Source of the DNA: JACPXH01 sp964409225
Lineage (GTDB): Bacteria > Patescibacteriota > Minisyncoccia > JACPXH01
DNA: 31,531 nt
Reading direction: 5' to 3'
Assembly (NCBI GenBank): GCA_964409225.1
Contig: CAYPCM010000007.1
Location: forward strand, 1-31,531
Position numbers and translations under genes: made by a program. The notes under the pieces were generated by a model that did no database searches, had not been told where the DNA came from, and was given only the letters and a program-made list of their open reading frames with translations. Shown piece after piece: positions 7,327 through 15,806 of this stretch (position 1 is the stretch's first letter; the number at the start of each line of letters is the position of its first letter).

Positions 7327-8109
7327 ATGTTCAATTCGGCATGGGAGGTTGATCGTAACCGGGTCTTTGAAAACATCGGAACGTGGGAGGAGTTTTTGAT
7401 CGATTGGGGTCGGAACCGAACCGAGATCGGAGCGGTTGGGCTTCTCTACGGCGGAACCGAAGTGCCCATCTCGGCCACCACCCCCGAAGAACGGGCAAGG
7501 GAAATTGCCCGGCGTCTGGACTTTTACCTCAAGTGGGCCGTCCAAGAGGCGTGGGTAGAGCACCTGAATTCTGCCGTTGCCGTAACTAGCCAGCAGCTCA
7601 TCGTCAAACACTGGCTTAAGGTGTTGATGCGCGCCGCGGATGATTGTTTCTGTGGCAGCCACCAACTCCTGCTCGCCTTTCTCCACAAGCGGTGGCCGTC
7701 GCTCCTGGCGCCGCCGTATCCCCGCTTCGTCGCCGAGTACCTTAGCGAAATTCGCCATGTGTGGCAGTGGGGTGATCCCAAGTTCAAAGGAATGCGGTTG
7801 AGCATTCAGGGTCTTACGACGTTCGTGGTCCCGGCCTTGTGCGTCTGGGGGCTCGGCCACGAGCTGGCGCCAGATGGTAGCGTCCATCTAGATGCCGCCC
7901 CGTACATCGAGAGTTGGCTTAAGAGTCGATCCTACGAGCCCTCTTCCGCGATGCAGCACGTCCCTGCCGGTCGGCCGTGGACTGACCTCCGTCTTGATGT
8001 CGATGAAGTCGACGAAGAGGCGAATATCCGGGCAGCGCTCGCACTGTTCAAGCTTCGGTATCTCGCCGGCAAGGATGTCCCGACCGGATCTCCGAAAGCT
8101 CCGTTCTAG
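7327..8109 (+). CDS. hypothetical protein, 260 aa
   Basis: ATG 7327 follows a purine-rich SD block (GGGAGGAGGGAGG). The frame is open further upstream, but that region holds the intergenic hairpin. The protein is soluble and mostly helical, with many Trp (EVDRNRVFENIGTWEEFLIDW near the N-terminus, RHVWQWGDPKFKGMRL in the centre) and an acidic patch near the C-terminus (DVDEVDEEANIRAALALF). I recognise no family. It forms a divergent pair with the 5762-7033 gene, and both have strong SDs and their own terminators, so the two may be functionally linked, though nothing in the sequences proves it. Confidence 0.7.
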   Translation: MFNSAWEVDRNRVFENIGTWEEFLIDWGRNRTEIGAVGLLYGGTEVPISATTPEERAREIARRLDFYLKWAVQEAWVEHLNSAVAVTSQQLIVKHWLKVLMRAADDCFCGSHQLLLAFLHKRWPSLLAPPYPRFVAEYLSEIRHVWQWGDPKFKGMRLSIQGLTTFVVPALCVWGLGHELAPDGSVHLDAAPYIESWLKSRSYEPSSAMQHVPAGRPWTDLRLDVDEVDEEANIRAALALFKLRYLAGKDVPTGSPKAPF

Positions 8110-8116
8110 CACGGCA

Positions 8117-8156
8117 GCCCCAGCGAAGATGCTTCGCTGGGGCCGCTACTCTTTTT
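8117..8156 (+). terminator. intrinsic terminator after the 7327-8109 gene
   Basis: A perfect 12-bp stem (8117-8128 with 8132-8143) and the three-base loop ATG, followed by CGCTACTC and TTTTT. Confidence 0.85.
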
Positions 8157-8157
8157 G

Positions 8158-8166
8158 TGGTATAAT
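8158..8166 (+). promoter_or_regulatory. extended -10 promoter of the mur operon
   Basis: TGGTATAAT, a perfect extended -10 (TATAAT at 8161-8166), directly after the preceding terminator. No clear -35. It is the only good promoter seen before the D-aminoacylase, SGNH, murD, ftsW series. A four-codon ATG ORF (8171) lies at the expected start point but is probably chance. Confidence 0.55.
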
Positions 8167-8221
8167 CGCAATGACGTCCTAGTTACTTTTGGGGTATCCC
8201 AGCCCGATCCGCGTGAGGGGT

Positions 8222-8297
8222 GAAGGATCTCGAGATCCTTCGGTCGCCGGCGCTCCCTCAGGATGACGCGCGGCGTCACTTTGAGCTTTGAACTTTC
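8222..8297. repeat. 20-bp palindrome and short heptad array
   Basis: GAAGGATCTCGAGATCCTTC (8222-8241) is a perfect palindrome, followed by a CGGTCG and CTCAGGATGAC context of the kind seen in dispersed repeats of many bacterial genomes. At 8277-8297 three 7-base units (CACTTTG, AGCTTTG, AACTTTC) end just before the ATG at 8303. Confidence 0.6.
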
Positions 8298-8302
8298 ACG
8301 AT

Positions 8303-9889
8303 ATGCCCGCCTACGATTTCCTCATCAAAAACGGCACGGTGATTGACGGCACGGGCCGCAAGCGCCTTCAGGTTGACGTGGCCATTTACGAGGGCAAAAT
8401 TGCGAAAGTGGCCGCAATCCCCGATACGGCGGCCCGGACGGTGATTGACGCCAAGGACAAGTTCGTAGCACCCGGCTTTGTTGACATTCTGTCTCACTCG
8501 GACACCTATCTGACTCTCCTCACCATGCCGGGTCAGGAATCGCTGCTGCGTCAAGGTATCACCACCATCATCGGCGGCAACTGCGGTTCGTCCCTGGCGC
8601 CGCTGGTGTCTGGCAGCGTTATCAAAACCATCCAGAAATGGACTTCGGTTGAGGCGATCAACATCAACTGGCAAACATTCGCCGAGTATCTGGAAACCAT
8701 TGGTAGAATAAAGCCGGGGGTCAACTTTGGTTCGCTCGTGGGGCATGCCACATTGCGGCGGGGTTTGCTAAAAGAAGAATTCAGGCCGTTAAGGCGTCAA
8801 GAGTTCGACGACATGGCCTATCTGCTCGAGCAGGCGATGGAGGAAGGCGCTTTTGGTTTTTCCACCGGGCTTTCGTACAGCCACGCCAAGATTGCTCCGG
8901 CTGAAGAAATCACTGATCTGGCGACGATTGTGGCGCGCCACGGCGGAGTGTATGCCACGCACGTGCGGGCTGAATCGGATGAATTACTTGAGGCCATCGT
9001 CGAGACGGTAAAAATTGCGCACGGGTCCGGAGTGGCGCTCGAAGTGTCGCATCTCAAAGCCATGGGCCGAAAATACTGGGGCAACTTCGAGAAAGCCATT
9101 ACGCTCCTCGAAGACGCCCGCGATGCGGGAGTGGACTTAAACTTCGACGTGCATCCCTACACTGTGACCGGGTCGGTATTGTATATTTTGCTGCCGGACT
9201 GGGTGGTTGAAGGGGGCAGGCGGCGAATGCTTGAACGCTTGAAAGACCCGGCTACCGCGACAAAGACAAAAACGGATCTTGACGCGTTGGGGTTTGACTA
9301 TGATCAAATCATGATTGGCTCAACCCACGCGGACAAAACCTTCGTAGGCAAGACCATAGCTCAAATCGCCGCAAATCAAGGCGTGAGCGCAACCGAGGCA
9401 GTCATAAAACTGCTCATCGCTGTTGAGGGGCAGGTGATTACACTTTCTGACGTGCTGTCGGAAGACAATGTTAAGCTTGGCGTGACACATCCCGGGTCGT
9501 TCGTGGTCAGCGACGGCCAAGGATATGAAGCGGCGCATCAAAAGTCAGGCGAGCTGGTGCACCCGCGCTGCTTTGGCGCGATGGCGCGGTTCCTGGGTGA
9601 ATACGTTCGACGCCAGAAACTGCTTGGTTGGGAAGAAGCAATTTGGAAAATAACCGGAGGCCCGGCCGAGAAATACCACATTGCCGGCCGCGGCACGCTT
9701 GAAAAGGGTGCATGGGCGGATGTCGTGGTATTTGATCCGAAGATCATTGTCGATCGCGCGACCGTAACCAACCCGTACCAGTATGCCCAAGGGGTTGAGC
9801 ATCTCTTGATAAACGGCGTTTCAGTGATTGCGCGGGGGGAGCACACCGGCGCGCGGGCCGGAAGAGTGCTGCGGCGGAATGAGCATTAG
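8303..9889 (+). CDS. D-aminoacylase / N-acyl-D-amino-acid deacylase
   Basis: Amidohydrolase-superfamily enzyme, 528 aa, expected to cleave N-acyl-D-amino acids or a related cyclic amide, in the cytoplasm. N-terminal beta domain (DFLIKNGTVIDGTG), then the metal site: HxD as His65-Ser-Asp67 after APGFVD, the NCG motif with Cys near residue 97, a fingerprint STGLSYSHAKIAP, THVRAESD, EVSHLKAMG and DVHPYT. The C-terminal part has the family SDGQGYEA, HPRCFGAMARFLGEYVR and ADVVVFDP. These match D-aminoacylases rather than dihydroorotase or urease. Start ATG 8303; no SD. It heads a unit with SGNH hydrolase, murD and ftsW, so a role with D-amino acids from peptidoglycan is an attractive inference. 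Confidence 0.88.
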   Translation: MPAYDFLIKNGTVIDGTGRKRLQVDVAIYEGKIAKVAAIPDTAARTVIDAKDKFVAPGFVDILSHSDTYLTLLTMPGQESLLRQGITTIIGGNCGSSLAPLVSGSVIKTIQKWTSVEAININWQTFAEYLETIGRIKPGVNFGSLVGHATLRRGLLKEEFRPLRRQEFDDMAYLLEQAMEEGAFGFSTGLSYSHAKIAPAEEITDLATIVARHGGVYATHVRAESDELLEAIVETVKIAHGSGVALEVSHLKAMGRKYWGNFEKAITLLEDARDAGVDLNFDVHPYTVTGSVLYILLPDWVVEGGRRRMLERLKDPATATKTKTDLDALGFDYDQIMIGSTHADKTFVGKTIAQIAANQGVSATEAVIKLLIAVEGQVITLSDVLSEDNVKLGVTHPGSFVVSDGQGYEAAHQKSGELVHPRCFGAMARFLGEYVRRQKLLGWEEAIWKITGGPAEKYHIAGRGTLEKGAWADVVVFDPKIIVDRATVTNPYQYAQGVEHLLINGVSVIARGEHTGARAGRVLRRNEH

Positions 9890-9903
9890 AAAAAAGAAAC
9901 GAT

Positions 9904-10533
9904 ATGGGGACGATCGTGTTTGTTTTTGGCGACAGCCTCGTGTGGGGATCGTGGGATTCGGAAGGCGGGTGGGCGGGACGGTTGCGGCGGTTCCTCATGG
10001 AGATTGACGACGAGAGTCGGTACTTCGTTCCGTATAATCTTGGGGTTTCCGGCGAGACAACCGTTGGTCTACGGACGCGTTTTGAGAGCGAGGCGAAGGC
10101 GCGGTGGCGGGAAGAGCGGCAGTACCTCATCCTGTTTGCGATCGGCGTCAACGATTCCGCCCATGTGCGCGATCGCGAGCCGCTCACCGCGCCAGTAGAT
10201 TTCAAGCGCAATCTTGAATCCCTTCTTGATTGTGGCAAAAGAATTACTGGCAAGATCGTTTTGGTCGGGTTAACGCCGGTGGACGAGGCAAAAACCGCGC
10301 CTTCTTCTTGGAACCCCGAACTGTTTTACCGCAACGCCTATATCCAAGCGTACGATTCGATCGTCAAGGAGACGGCCCGAGAAAGGTCGCTTCCATTCAT
10401 TGATCTTGCCGGCGTGTTCAGCGAGGCCGATGTTCGCGCTCATTTCGAAGACGGCTTGCATCCGGACGCGTGGGGCCACCAGAAGCTGTTCGAGCGGGTC
10501 AGAGATTTCTTGAGCGAGCGGAAGCTTATCTAA
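9904..10533 (+). CDS. SGNH/GDSL-type hydrolase
   Basis: Esterase or lipase of the SGNH superfamily, 209 aa. Block I is FGDSLVWG near residue 8 (nucleophile Ser). A Gly lies in the block II region. Block III is IGVNDSA near residue 82 (Asn). Block V is DGLHPDAWGH near residue 185 (Asp and His). There is no signal peptide, so the enzyme is probably cytoplasmic, like TesA-type or carbohydrate deacetylase relatives. The substrate is unknown; the cell-wall context would suit an O- or N-acyl group on a sugar or lipid precursor. It starts 14 bases after the D-aminoacylase and stops two bases before murD, so all three should be co-transcribed. No SD. Confidence 0.88.
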   Translation: MGTIVFVFGDSLVWGSWDSEGGWAGRLRRFLMEIDDESRYFVPYNLGVSGETTVGLRTRFESEAKARWREERQYLILFAIGVNDSAHVRDREPLTAPVDFKRNLESLLDCGKRITGKIVLVGLTPVDEAKTAPSSWNPELFYRNAYIQAYDSIVKETARERSLPFIDLAGVFSEADVRAHFEDGLHPDAWGHQKLFERVRDFLSERKLI

Positions 10534-10535
10534 CG

Positions 10536-11837
10536 ATGGACAGCGTTGCAAAGCTTAAAAACAAGCGCGTGCTCATCATGGGTTTGGGGTTGCACGGAGG
10601 CGGCGTGGGGGCCGCGCGTTTTTTTGTTGGCACAGGCGCGCGGGTAACAGTCACCGATTTACGCACCGCCAAAGAGCTTGCGCCGTCGCTCCATACACTG
10701 CAGGGACTTGGGATTAAGTACGTTTTGGGTCGACACCGCGAACGTGACTTCCATAAAGCGGATTTAGTTATCCAAAATCCGGGCGTGCCGAATTCGTCTC
10801 CGTACCTCGCTGCGGCGCGCAAGGCCGGCGTCCCCATTGATACAGACGTTGGCGTCTTCGCTGTACTGTGTCCGGCGCCGACCATCGGAATTACCGGCAC
10901 AAAAGGGAAGTCCACGACCGCCACGCTCATTGCCGAATGTCTTCGCCGCACCTATCGCGACGTGGTGCTCGCCGGCAACATTCGCACCTCCGTGCTGGAA
11001 GTCCTGCCGCGAATTAGGGCAACATCAAAGGTGGTGTTGGAGCTCTCTTCCTGGCAGCTTGAGGGGCTTGAGCGCAAGCGCTATGCACCCCATATAGCAG
11101 TTATTACGAACATTTTCCCCGAGCACCTTAACCGCTACCCAAGCTTTGCCGCCTACATTCGGGCCAAGGCTTTGATTACTCGGTTTCAGACAGCGAGCGA
11201 TCATCTTTTTCTCAAGCGCGGTGATGCGATGGCGCGCAAGGCCGTAAGCAAAACAAAGGCCGCAATGCATTTTTGGTCGTCGCAAGATCGCCTGCCGAGC
11301 GGTGTCAGTTTGCTCGGCGAGCATAATCGCGCGAACCTGCGCGCGGCTCAAGCCGTGGCCCGCTTTTTAGGCGTGCCGAATCGAGATATTATTAGGGTGT
11401 TTCGGCGGTTCCGCGGGCTCGCCGGTCGGCTCGAGGTGGTTCGGCGCGTCGGCGGAGTTACTTTTGTCAACGACACCACCGCGACTATGCCCCAAGCAGC
11501 GATTGCCGCAATCAGATCCATGCCCATAGCCCCGGTCGTCATCGCCGGCGGGGCCGACAAAAACCTTGATTACCGAGGATTGGCCGAGACGTTGCGCCGC
11601 AAAACCAAGGCCTTCATACTGCTTAAAGGTACTGCCACTGATAAAATCAAGGCGGCGTTGGGAGGAGAAGCGCCAGAGACCGATTCTATGTCCGCTGCGG
11701 TACGGTTTGCTTGCAGCAAGGCCAAGCGAGGCGATTTTGTGCTTTTGTCTCCGGGCGCTGCAAGTTTCGGGCTATTCCGCCACGAGTTTGATCGCGGTGA
11801 AAAATTTGTAGCCGCCGTACGCCGGCTGCGCCGATAA
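10536..11837 (+). CDS. murD: UDP-N-acetylmuramoyl-L-alanine--D-glutamate ligase
   Basis: Cytoplasmic Mur ligase adding D-Glu to UDP-MurNAc-L-Ala, 433 aa. N-terminal Rossmann-like domain (RVLIMGLGLHGGGVGAARF), ATP P-loop GITGTKGKSTT at about 118-128, the MurD-type LELSSWQLEG, central GEHNRANLRAAQA, and C-terminal domain with GGADKNLDYRG and LLSPGAASFGLFRHEFDRG. In the usual NDSKATN block this protein reads NDTTATMP, so the Lys is replaced. The start at ATG 10536 gives a two-base gap to the SGNH gene; the frame is open further upstream, but that would overlap. No SD. ftsW follows after five bases. Confidence 0.94.
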   Translation: MDSVAKLKNKRVLIMGLGLHGGGVGAARFFVGTGARVTVTDLRTAKELAPSLHTLQGLGIKYVLGRHRERDFHKADLVIQNPGVPNSSPYLAAARKAGVPIDTDVGVFAVLCPAPTIGITGTKGKSTTATLIAECLRRTYRDVVLAGNIRTSVLEVLPRIRATSKVVLELSSWQLEGLERKRYAPHIAVITNIFPEHLNRYPSFAAYIRAKALITRFQTASDHLFLKRGDAMARKAVSKTKAAMHFWSSQDRLPSGVSLLGEHNRANLRAAQAVARFLGVPNRDIIRVFRRFRGLAGRLEVVRRVGGVTFVNDTTATMPQAAIAAIRSMPIAPVVIAGGADKNLDYRGLAETLRRKTKAFILLKGTATDKIKAALGGEAPETDSMSAAVRFACSKAKRGDFVLLSPGAASFGLFRHEFDRGEKFVAAVRRLRR

Positions 11838-11842
11838 AAGAT

Positions 11843-12955
11843 ATGATTGGTCAGCGTAAACGCGGCGATTATTTGCTTATCGGTTTGGTGGCCGCGCTGA
11901 TTGGCTATGGCCTCTTGGTGCTCGCAAGCGCGTCCGCAGTGGTGAGCCAGGATCGGTTCGGGACGCCCTACTTTTTTCTGCGCCGGCAACTAATCAGTTT
12001 GGGGATTGGAATTGTATTATTTTTGGTGCTGCAGCGAATTCCGTATGCGTCTCTCCGCCGGTACGCCCCTTTGTTCCTAGTACTTTCAGTATTATTGTTG
12101 ATACTCGTGTTTGTTCCGCAGATTGGATTTTCATCTGGCGGAGCGAGCCGTTGGCTCCAATTTGGCTGGGGTGATTACCGGTTTACGATTCAGCCGGCCG
12201 AAGTGGTGAAGCTCACTTTCATTCTTTATTTGGCCGCCTGGCTGGAAGCGAAAAGAGAGGAGGTGCGGCGCTTTTCTGAAGGAGTGATGCCGTTTGCAAT
12301 CGTGCTTGGCATATTGGCTTTGCTCATTTTGCTTCAACCAGATGTGGGGACGCTGGTTATTATTGCGGTTGTGGGGGTGGTGATGTACGGGGTTTCCGGC
12401 GCTCGTCTGCGGCATCTGGGTGTTCTTGGCGCGGTGGGACTGGCGGCGTTTTTGGCAGCCGTGCGACTTGCGCCTTATCGTATATCGCGACTCCTTTCTT
12501 ACTTCAACCCGGGTTCAGATCCGCAAGGGATCGGCTACCACATCAGTCAGTCCTTGATTGCTATCGGCTCCGGGGGCATTTGGGGTCGCGGCCTTGGGCA
12601 TTCGGTGCAAAAGTTCAGCTATTTGCCCGAGCCAATGGGCGATTCAATTGCGGCGATTTTGGCCGAGGAGCTTGGGTTTGTGGGCGTGGCGGCGCTGCTT
12701 ACGCTTTTTGGGTTGCTCATCCTGCGCGGTTTTTTCATTGCCAAGCGGGCTCCTGATCGCTTCGGTAGGTTTTTGGCCTCGGGCATAGTGACGTGGCTGG
12801 GTTTACAGGCATTCGTGAATCTGGGGGCTGTAAGCGGGCTGGTGCCATTTACCGGCATTCCCTTGCCGTTTGTGAGCTATGGCGGCAGTTCGCTTGTAAC
12901 CGCCTTGGCGGGAGTGGGAATTTTGGTTAGCATATCGAAACATACCCAAGCGTAG
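11843..12955 (+). CDS. ftsW: SEDS-family glycosyltransferase, FtsW
   Basis: Polytopic membrane protein of the SEDS family (FtsW/RodA/SpoVE), 370 aa, which polymerises lipid II into glycan strands with a partner class B PBP. About ten membrane spans. Family blocks: QPAEVVKLTFILYLAAWL, LLQPDVGTLVII, the YLPEPMGDSIAAILAEELGF block with the conserved Asp before SIAA, and the C-terminal PFTGIPLPFVSYGGSSL. Assigned to FtsW rather than RodA because it sits between murD and murG, as in division and cell-wall clusters; sequence alone does not settle it. Five bases after murD; no SD. A heptad array fills the gap to murG. Confidence 0.88.
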   Translation: MIGQRKRGDYLLIGLVAALIGYGLLVLASASAVVSQDRFGTPYFFLRRQLISLGIGIVLFLVLQRIPYASLRRYAPLFLVLSVLLLILVFVPQIGFSSGGASRWLQFGWGDYRFTIQPAEVVKLTFILYLAAWLEAKREEVRRFSEGVMPFAIVLGILALLILLQPDVGTLVIIAVVGVVMYGVSGARLRHLGVLGAVGLAAFLAAVRLAPYRISRLLSYFNPGSDPQGIGYHISQSLIAIGSGGIWGRGLGHSVQKFSYLPEPMGDSIAAILAEELGFVGVAALLTLFGLLILRGFFIAKRAPDRFGRFLASGIVTWLGLQAFVNLGAVSGLVPFTGIPLPFVSYGGSSLVTALAGVGILVSISKHTQA

Positions 12956-12971
12956 GTTCTGCGAGCGTCTT

Positions 12972-13080
12972 TAAATCAAAAATCAAATCTCAAATATCAA
13001 AAATAAGGTACGCTTTCAGCGAACGATTTTATCATTTTTGCTTTGTATGTTTGATTTTTTATATTTGATATTTGATTTTG
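12972..13080. repeat. inverted AT-rich heptad arrays before murG
   Basis: The left arm from about 12972 (units such as AAATCAA repeated at 7-base steps) faces a right arm at about 13045-13080 (TTTGATT, ATTTGAT types). The arms are imperfect inverted copies, with about 45 bases between them. The array ends 32 bases before murG. Confidence 0.75.
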
Positions 13081-13112
13081 GGCATACTTTTGGCGTAGAA
13101 GAATGTTGAAAT

Positions 13113-14240
13113 ATGGTTAAACCTGATGCAGTGGCAAGGATCGTATTATCCGGCGGGGGCACCGGCGGGCACATATTTCCTTTGGTCGCGGTAGCCCGCG
13201 AGCTGCGGGCGAAGGCGGCCGCGTTGAGCCGCGCCGTCGAGCTGCATTATGTTGGGCCCAAGCCCCAGGATCCGGCCGTGCTCTTGAGCGAAGGCATTGA
13301 CACGCATTTTATCTTCGCCGGCAAGCTGCCGCGATACTTCACGTGGCAGCTGCCATTTGAGTTTTTGAAGTTGCCGGTAGGTTTTGTTCAATCGCTTACG
13401 CTGATTTTTGCAATTATGCCGGACGTAGTGTTCGCTAAAGGAGGGTTTGGCAGCGTGCCAGTGTCTGTGGCCGCGTGGCTTTACCGCATTCCATTGGTTA
13501 TGCACGAGTCAGACGCGGTGGTGGGCCTCGCGAACCGGATTAGCGCTCCGCTGGCGGCGCGTATTGGCGTTGCTTTTCCGCAAGCAGAGCGCCTGTTTAA
13601 TCAAAGTAAGGCCGTGGTGACTGGTAATCCCATTCGCCGGCCGCTCTTGGAGGGGTCGGCTCAACGCGGGCGTGAAATCTTCGGCATCTTAAGCGGCAAG
13701 CCGGTACTGCTGATTATCGGCGGCTCACAAGGGGCTGAACCCATCAACGATCTTACTGTGGCGTCCCTGAGGGACTTACTGGTGCGCTACGACGTTATCC
13801 ATCAGACCGGAGAGAAGAATTATTCCGCGGTGGTGGAAGAGGCAAGGGTTGAAGTTGGCGCCGGTCTTGAAGCGGGCTACCACGCGCGGCCGTTTTTAAG
13901 CGAGGACGAACTTGCCCAGGCGTATGCCGTCGCCGACCTCATTATTTCGCGCGCCGGCAGCGGCATTTTCGAGATCGCCGCTCTCGGCAAACCCTCAATT
14001 TTAATTCCGCTGCCATCAGCAGCTCAGGACCACCAGCGCGAAAACGCGTATGCGTACGCGCACACGGGGGCGGCGCTCATTTTGGAGCAGGGGAATTTGA
14101 CCCCGCACCTTTTTGCCGAGCGGATTTCGTCTTTGTTGGACAACCCCGAGACCATGCAAAAAATGTCCGAACGCGCCAAGGCGTTTGCGAAGATTGATGC
14201 GGATGAGAAGATCGCGGAAGAAGTGCTGGCGCTCGTCTAG
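13113..14240 (+). CDS. murG: lipid II synthase (UDP-GlcNAc transferase)
   Basis: MurG adds GlcNAc to lipid I to make lipid II at the inner face of the membrane. 375 aa, GT-B fold, glycosyltransferase family 28. N-terminal lobe: LSGGGTGGHIFPLVAVA near residue 12, FAKGGFGSVPV, and HESDAVVGLANR. C-terminal lobe: VTGNPIRRPL, LIIGGSQGAEPIND, and the UDP-GlcNAc region SRAGSGIFEIAALGKPSILIPLPSA then QDHQRENA. No membrane span, consistent with a peripheral enzyme. The start ATG 13113 lies after an AT-rich inverted array, without SD. The cluster has no murC, murB or ddl in this window. Confidence 0.95.
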   Translation: MVKPDAVARIVLSGGGTGGHIFPLVAVARELRAKAAALSRAVELHYVGPKPQDPAVLLSEGIDTHFIFAGKLPRYFTWQLPFEFLKLPVGFVQSLTLIFAIMPDVVFAKGGFGSVPVSVAAWLYRIPLVMHESDAVVGLANRISAPLAARIGVAFPQAERLFNQSKAVVTGNPIRRPLLEGSAQRGREIFGILSGKPVLLIIGGSQGAEPINDLTVASLRDLLVRYDVIHQTGEKNYSAVVEEARVEVGAGLEAGYHARPFLSEDELAQAYAVADLIISRAGSGIFEIAALGKPSILIPLPSAAQDHQRENAYAYAHTGAALILEQGNLTPHLFAERISSLLDNPETMQKMSERAKAFAKIDADEKIAEEVLALV

Positions 14241-14265
14241 CTTGTTCTAGATGTGGTCGACGAAA

Positions 14266-14305
14266 CGCCCCCATTCTAATGTATTAATACATTAGAATGG
14301 GGGCG
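14266..14305. repeat. perfect 40-bp palindrome, different sequence
   Basis: Centred at 14285/14286 (centre GTATTAATAC), with C/G-rich ends (CGCCCCCATT) and an AT-rich middle. It has the same size and gene-end position (25 bases after murG) as the CACGTACGTG element, but no sequence similarity to it. Confidence 0.9.
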
Positions 14306-14331
14306 GGGTCATGGAGTTTGGATGTAGAGAG

Positions 14332-14359
14332 GCGGCCGACGGCGAGTGCCGTCGGCCGC
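14332..14359. repeat. GC-rich hairpin upstream of purB
   Basis: A perfect 12-bp stem (14332-14343 with 14348-14359) with a four-base loop. The stem sequence GCGGCCGACGGC nearly equals that of the hairpin at 15949-15976 on the other side of purB. No T-run follows on the plus strand; the minus side is followed by CTCTCTAC. It could be a leftover terminator or a purB leader structure. Confidence 0.7.
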
Positions 14360-14477
14360 TCCGCGTCAAGCACGTTCCTTACCCGTTGCAGCACGCCGGT
14401 CGTACTGGTACATTGTCTGCGGGTTGAGTTGCTCTTTCCGCTTCAAGTCCAGAGGCGTCGCACGAAAGGAGGCGTAC

Positions 14478-15806
14478 ATGTTGCCGCGATACACATTGCC
14501 CGAAATGGAGGCGTTGTGGTCTGATAAGGCGAAGTTTGCCCGATGGCTTCAGGTGGAGCTTGAGGTATTGAAGGCGCGGGCTGGGCTGCACGAATTGCCA
14601 TGGGAGGTGTGGGAAACGACTCGGAGTCACGCGCAGGCAGATCCGGAGCGCATTGCCGAGCTCGAGGCCGAGTTCGAACACGACATGGTCGCGTTTGTGA
14701 CGGCGGTCAAGGAGTCGCTTGAGCGAGCCGGGGTGGGTGAACGTGCACGTCATTTCCACAACGGGCTCACCTCGTATGACATCGAAGATCCTGCGCTCAT
14801 CCTGACGCTCCGAGAAGCGGTGCGTCTGGTGGTCCGGGAGCTCGATCACTTCGCTCACGCGCTCACGGAGAAAGCGCGGGAGCATCAGTGGACCATGGTG
14901 GTTGCGCGTACGCACGGTCAGCCCGCCGCGCCGACCACGTTTGGGCAAATCCTGCTTGTTTCTGCAGAACAAGTTCAGCGCAGTATCGGGCGTCTGAACG
15001 AGGCGATCCGTACCGAGCTTGGTTTCGGGAAGCTCTCCGGCGCGGTCGGGATATTTGGGACGACCACGCCGCTCCTTGAGATGCGTACGCTCGAAGGCCT
15101 GGGGCTCGAGCCGGCGCGCGCAGAAACGCAGATCCTCCAGCGCGACCGGCACGCGATAGTGATGTCTATACTGGCCGTGGCCGCGTGTTCGATCGAGCAG
15201 ATGTGCCGCACGTTTTGGGAGTTGATGCGCGGTGAGGTGCGGGAATTGGCAGAAGCCCGAACGCCGCGGCAGCGTGGATCGTCCGCTATGCCGCACAAGC
15301 GTAACCCCATTGTCACCGAGCGGCTCATGGGGCTTAGCCGGATGGTGCGGGCATGCCAAGGTGCGGCACTCGAGAACATCGCGACTCCGGAGTGGCGCGA
15401 CATCTCACAGTCGAGCGTGGAGCGCCACATCTTCCCGATCGCGACGGGACTCGTGCACTATATGGCCGTTCAAGCCACGGCGCTCGTGCGGGGGTTACAG
15501 GTCTTTCCGGAACGAATGTTGCGGTACCTTAGCGTTACGTCATACGGCGTTTGGGCAGGGCAGGCGGTTTGGCTTCGACTTATGGAGGCAGGACTAGAGT
15601 CGGGGATTGCCTACGTGTACGTGCAGCAGGCGGCGGACGATGCCGTGGCAGGCGAGCGGCATCTGCGGGACGTGCTTTCGGAGCGTCCGATCTCGGACGG
15701 TGATTTGCGCACGGCCGCGCAGATTATCGGTCATGACGAGCTCGAGCGATGCTTTGATGCGCGGGCGCAGATTGAACAGAGCGTCCGACATCTATTTGGC
15801 GGTTAA
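14478..15806 (+). CDS. purB: adenylosuccinate lyase
   Basis: Fumarase/aspartase-superfamily lyase, 442 aa, that releases fumarate from adenylosuccinate (AMP branch) and from SAICAR. The signature SSAMPHKRNPI (mobile catalytic loop) is present near residue 271, with ARTHGQPAAPTTFG and HNGLTSYDIEDPA for the other conserved regions. ATG 14478 is set by AAAGGAGG just upstream; the frame is open to 14346, but that part covers spacer sequence. It is the only known enzyme in the window with a strong SD, and it has hairpins on both sides, so it behaves like the orphan cassettes. No other purine gene is visible, so a salvage role (IMP to AMP) is likelier than de novo synthesis. Confidence 0.95.
   Translation: MLPRYTLPEMEALWSDKAKFARWLQVELEVLKARAGLHELPWEVWETTRSHAQADPERIAELEAEFEHDMVAFVTAVKESLERAGVGERARHFHNGLTSYDIEDPALILTLREAVRLVVRELDHFAHALTEKAREHQWTMVVARTHGQPAAPTTFGQILLVSAEQVQRSIGRLNEAIRTELGFGKLSGAVGIFGTTTPLLEMRTLEGLGLEPARAETQILQRDRHAIVMSILAVAACSIEQMCRTFWELMRGEVRELAEARTPRQRGSSAMPHKRNPIVTERLMGLSRMVRACQGAALENIATPEWRDISQSSVERHIFPIATGLVHYMAVQATALVRGLQVFPERMLRYLSVTSYGVWAGQAVWLRLMEAGLESGIAYVYVQQAADDAVAGERHLRDVLSERPISDGDLRTAAQIIGHDELERCFDARAQIEQSVRHLFGG

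Noticed and set aside
8171..8182. Leader peptide ATG-ACG-TCC-TAG after the promoter at 8158
   Set aside because: Four codons, no SD and no attenuator structure. It is probably chance, although it sits at the expected transcription start.
12956..13112. A small RNA gene in the ftsW-murG gap
   Set aside because: The fold comes from the AT-rich inverted heptad arrays; there is no promoter or terminator to support a separate transcript.
14379..15359. A 326-residue open frame antisense to purB
   Set aside because: It lies wholly within the well-supported purB gene, has no start signal, and its composition (Arg, His and Pro rich) is typical of an antisense shadow in GC-rich coding DNA.
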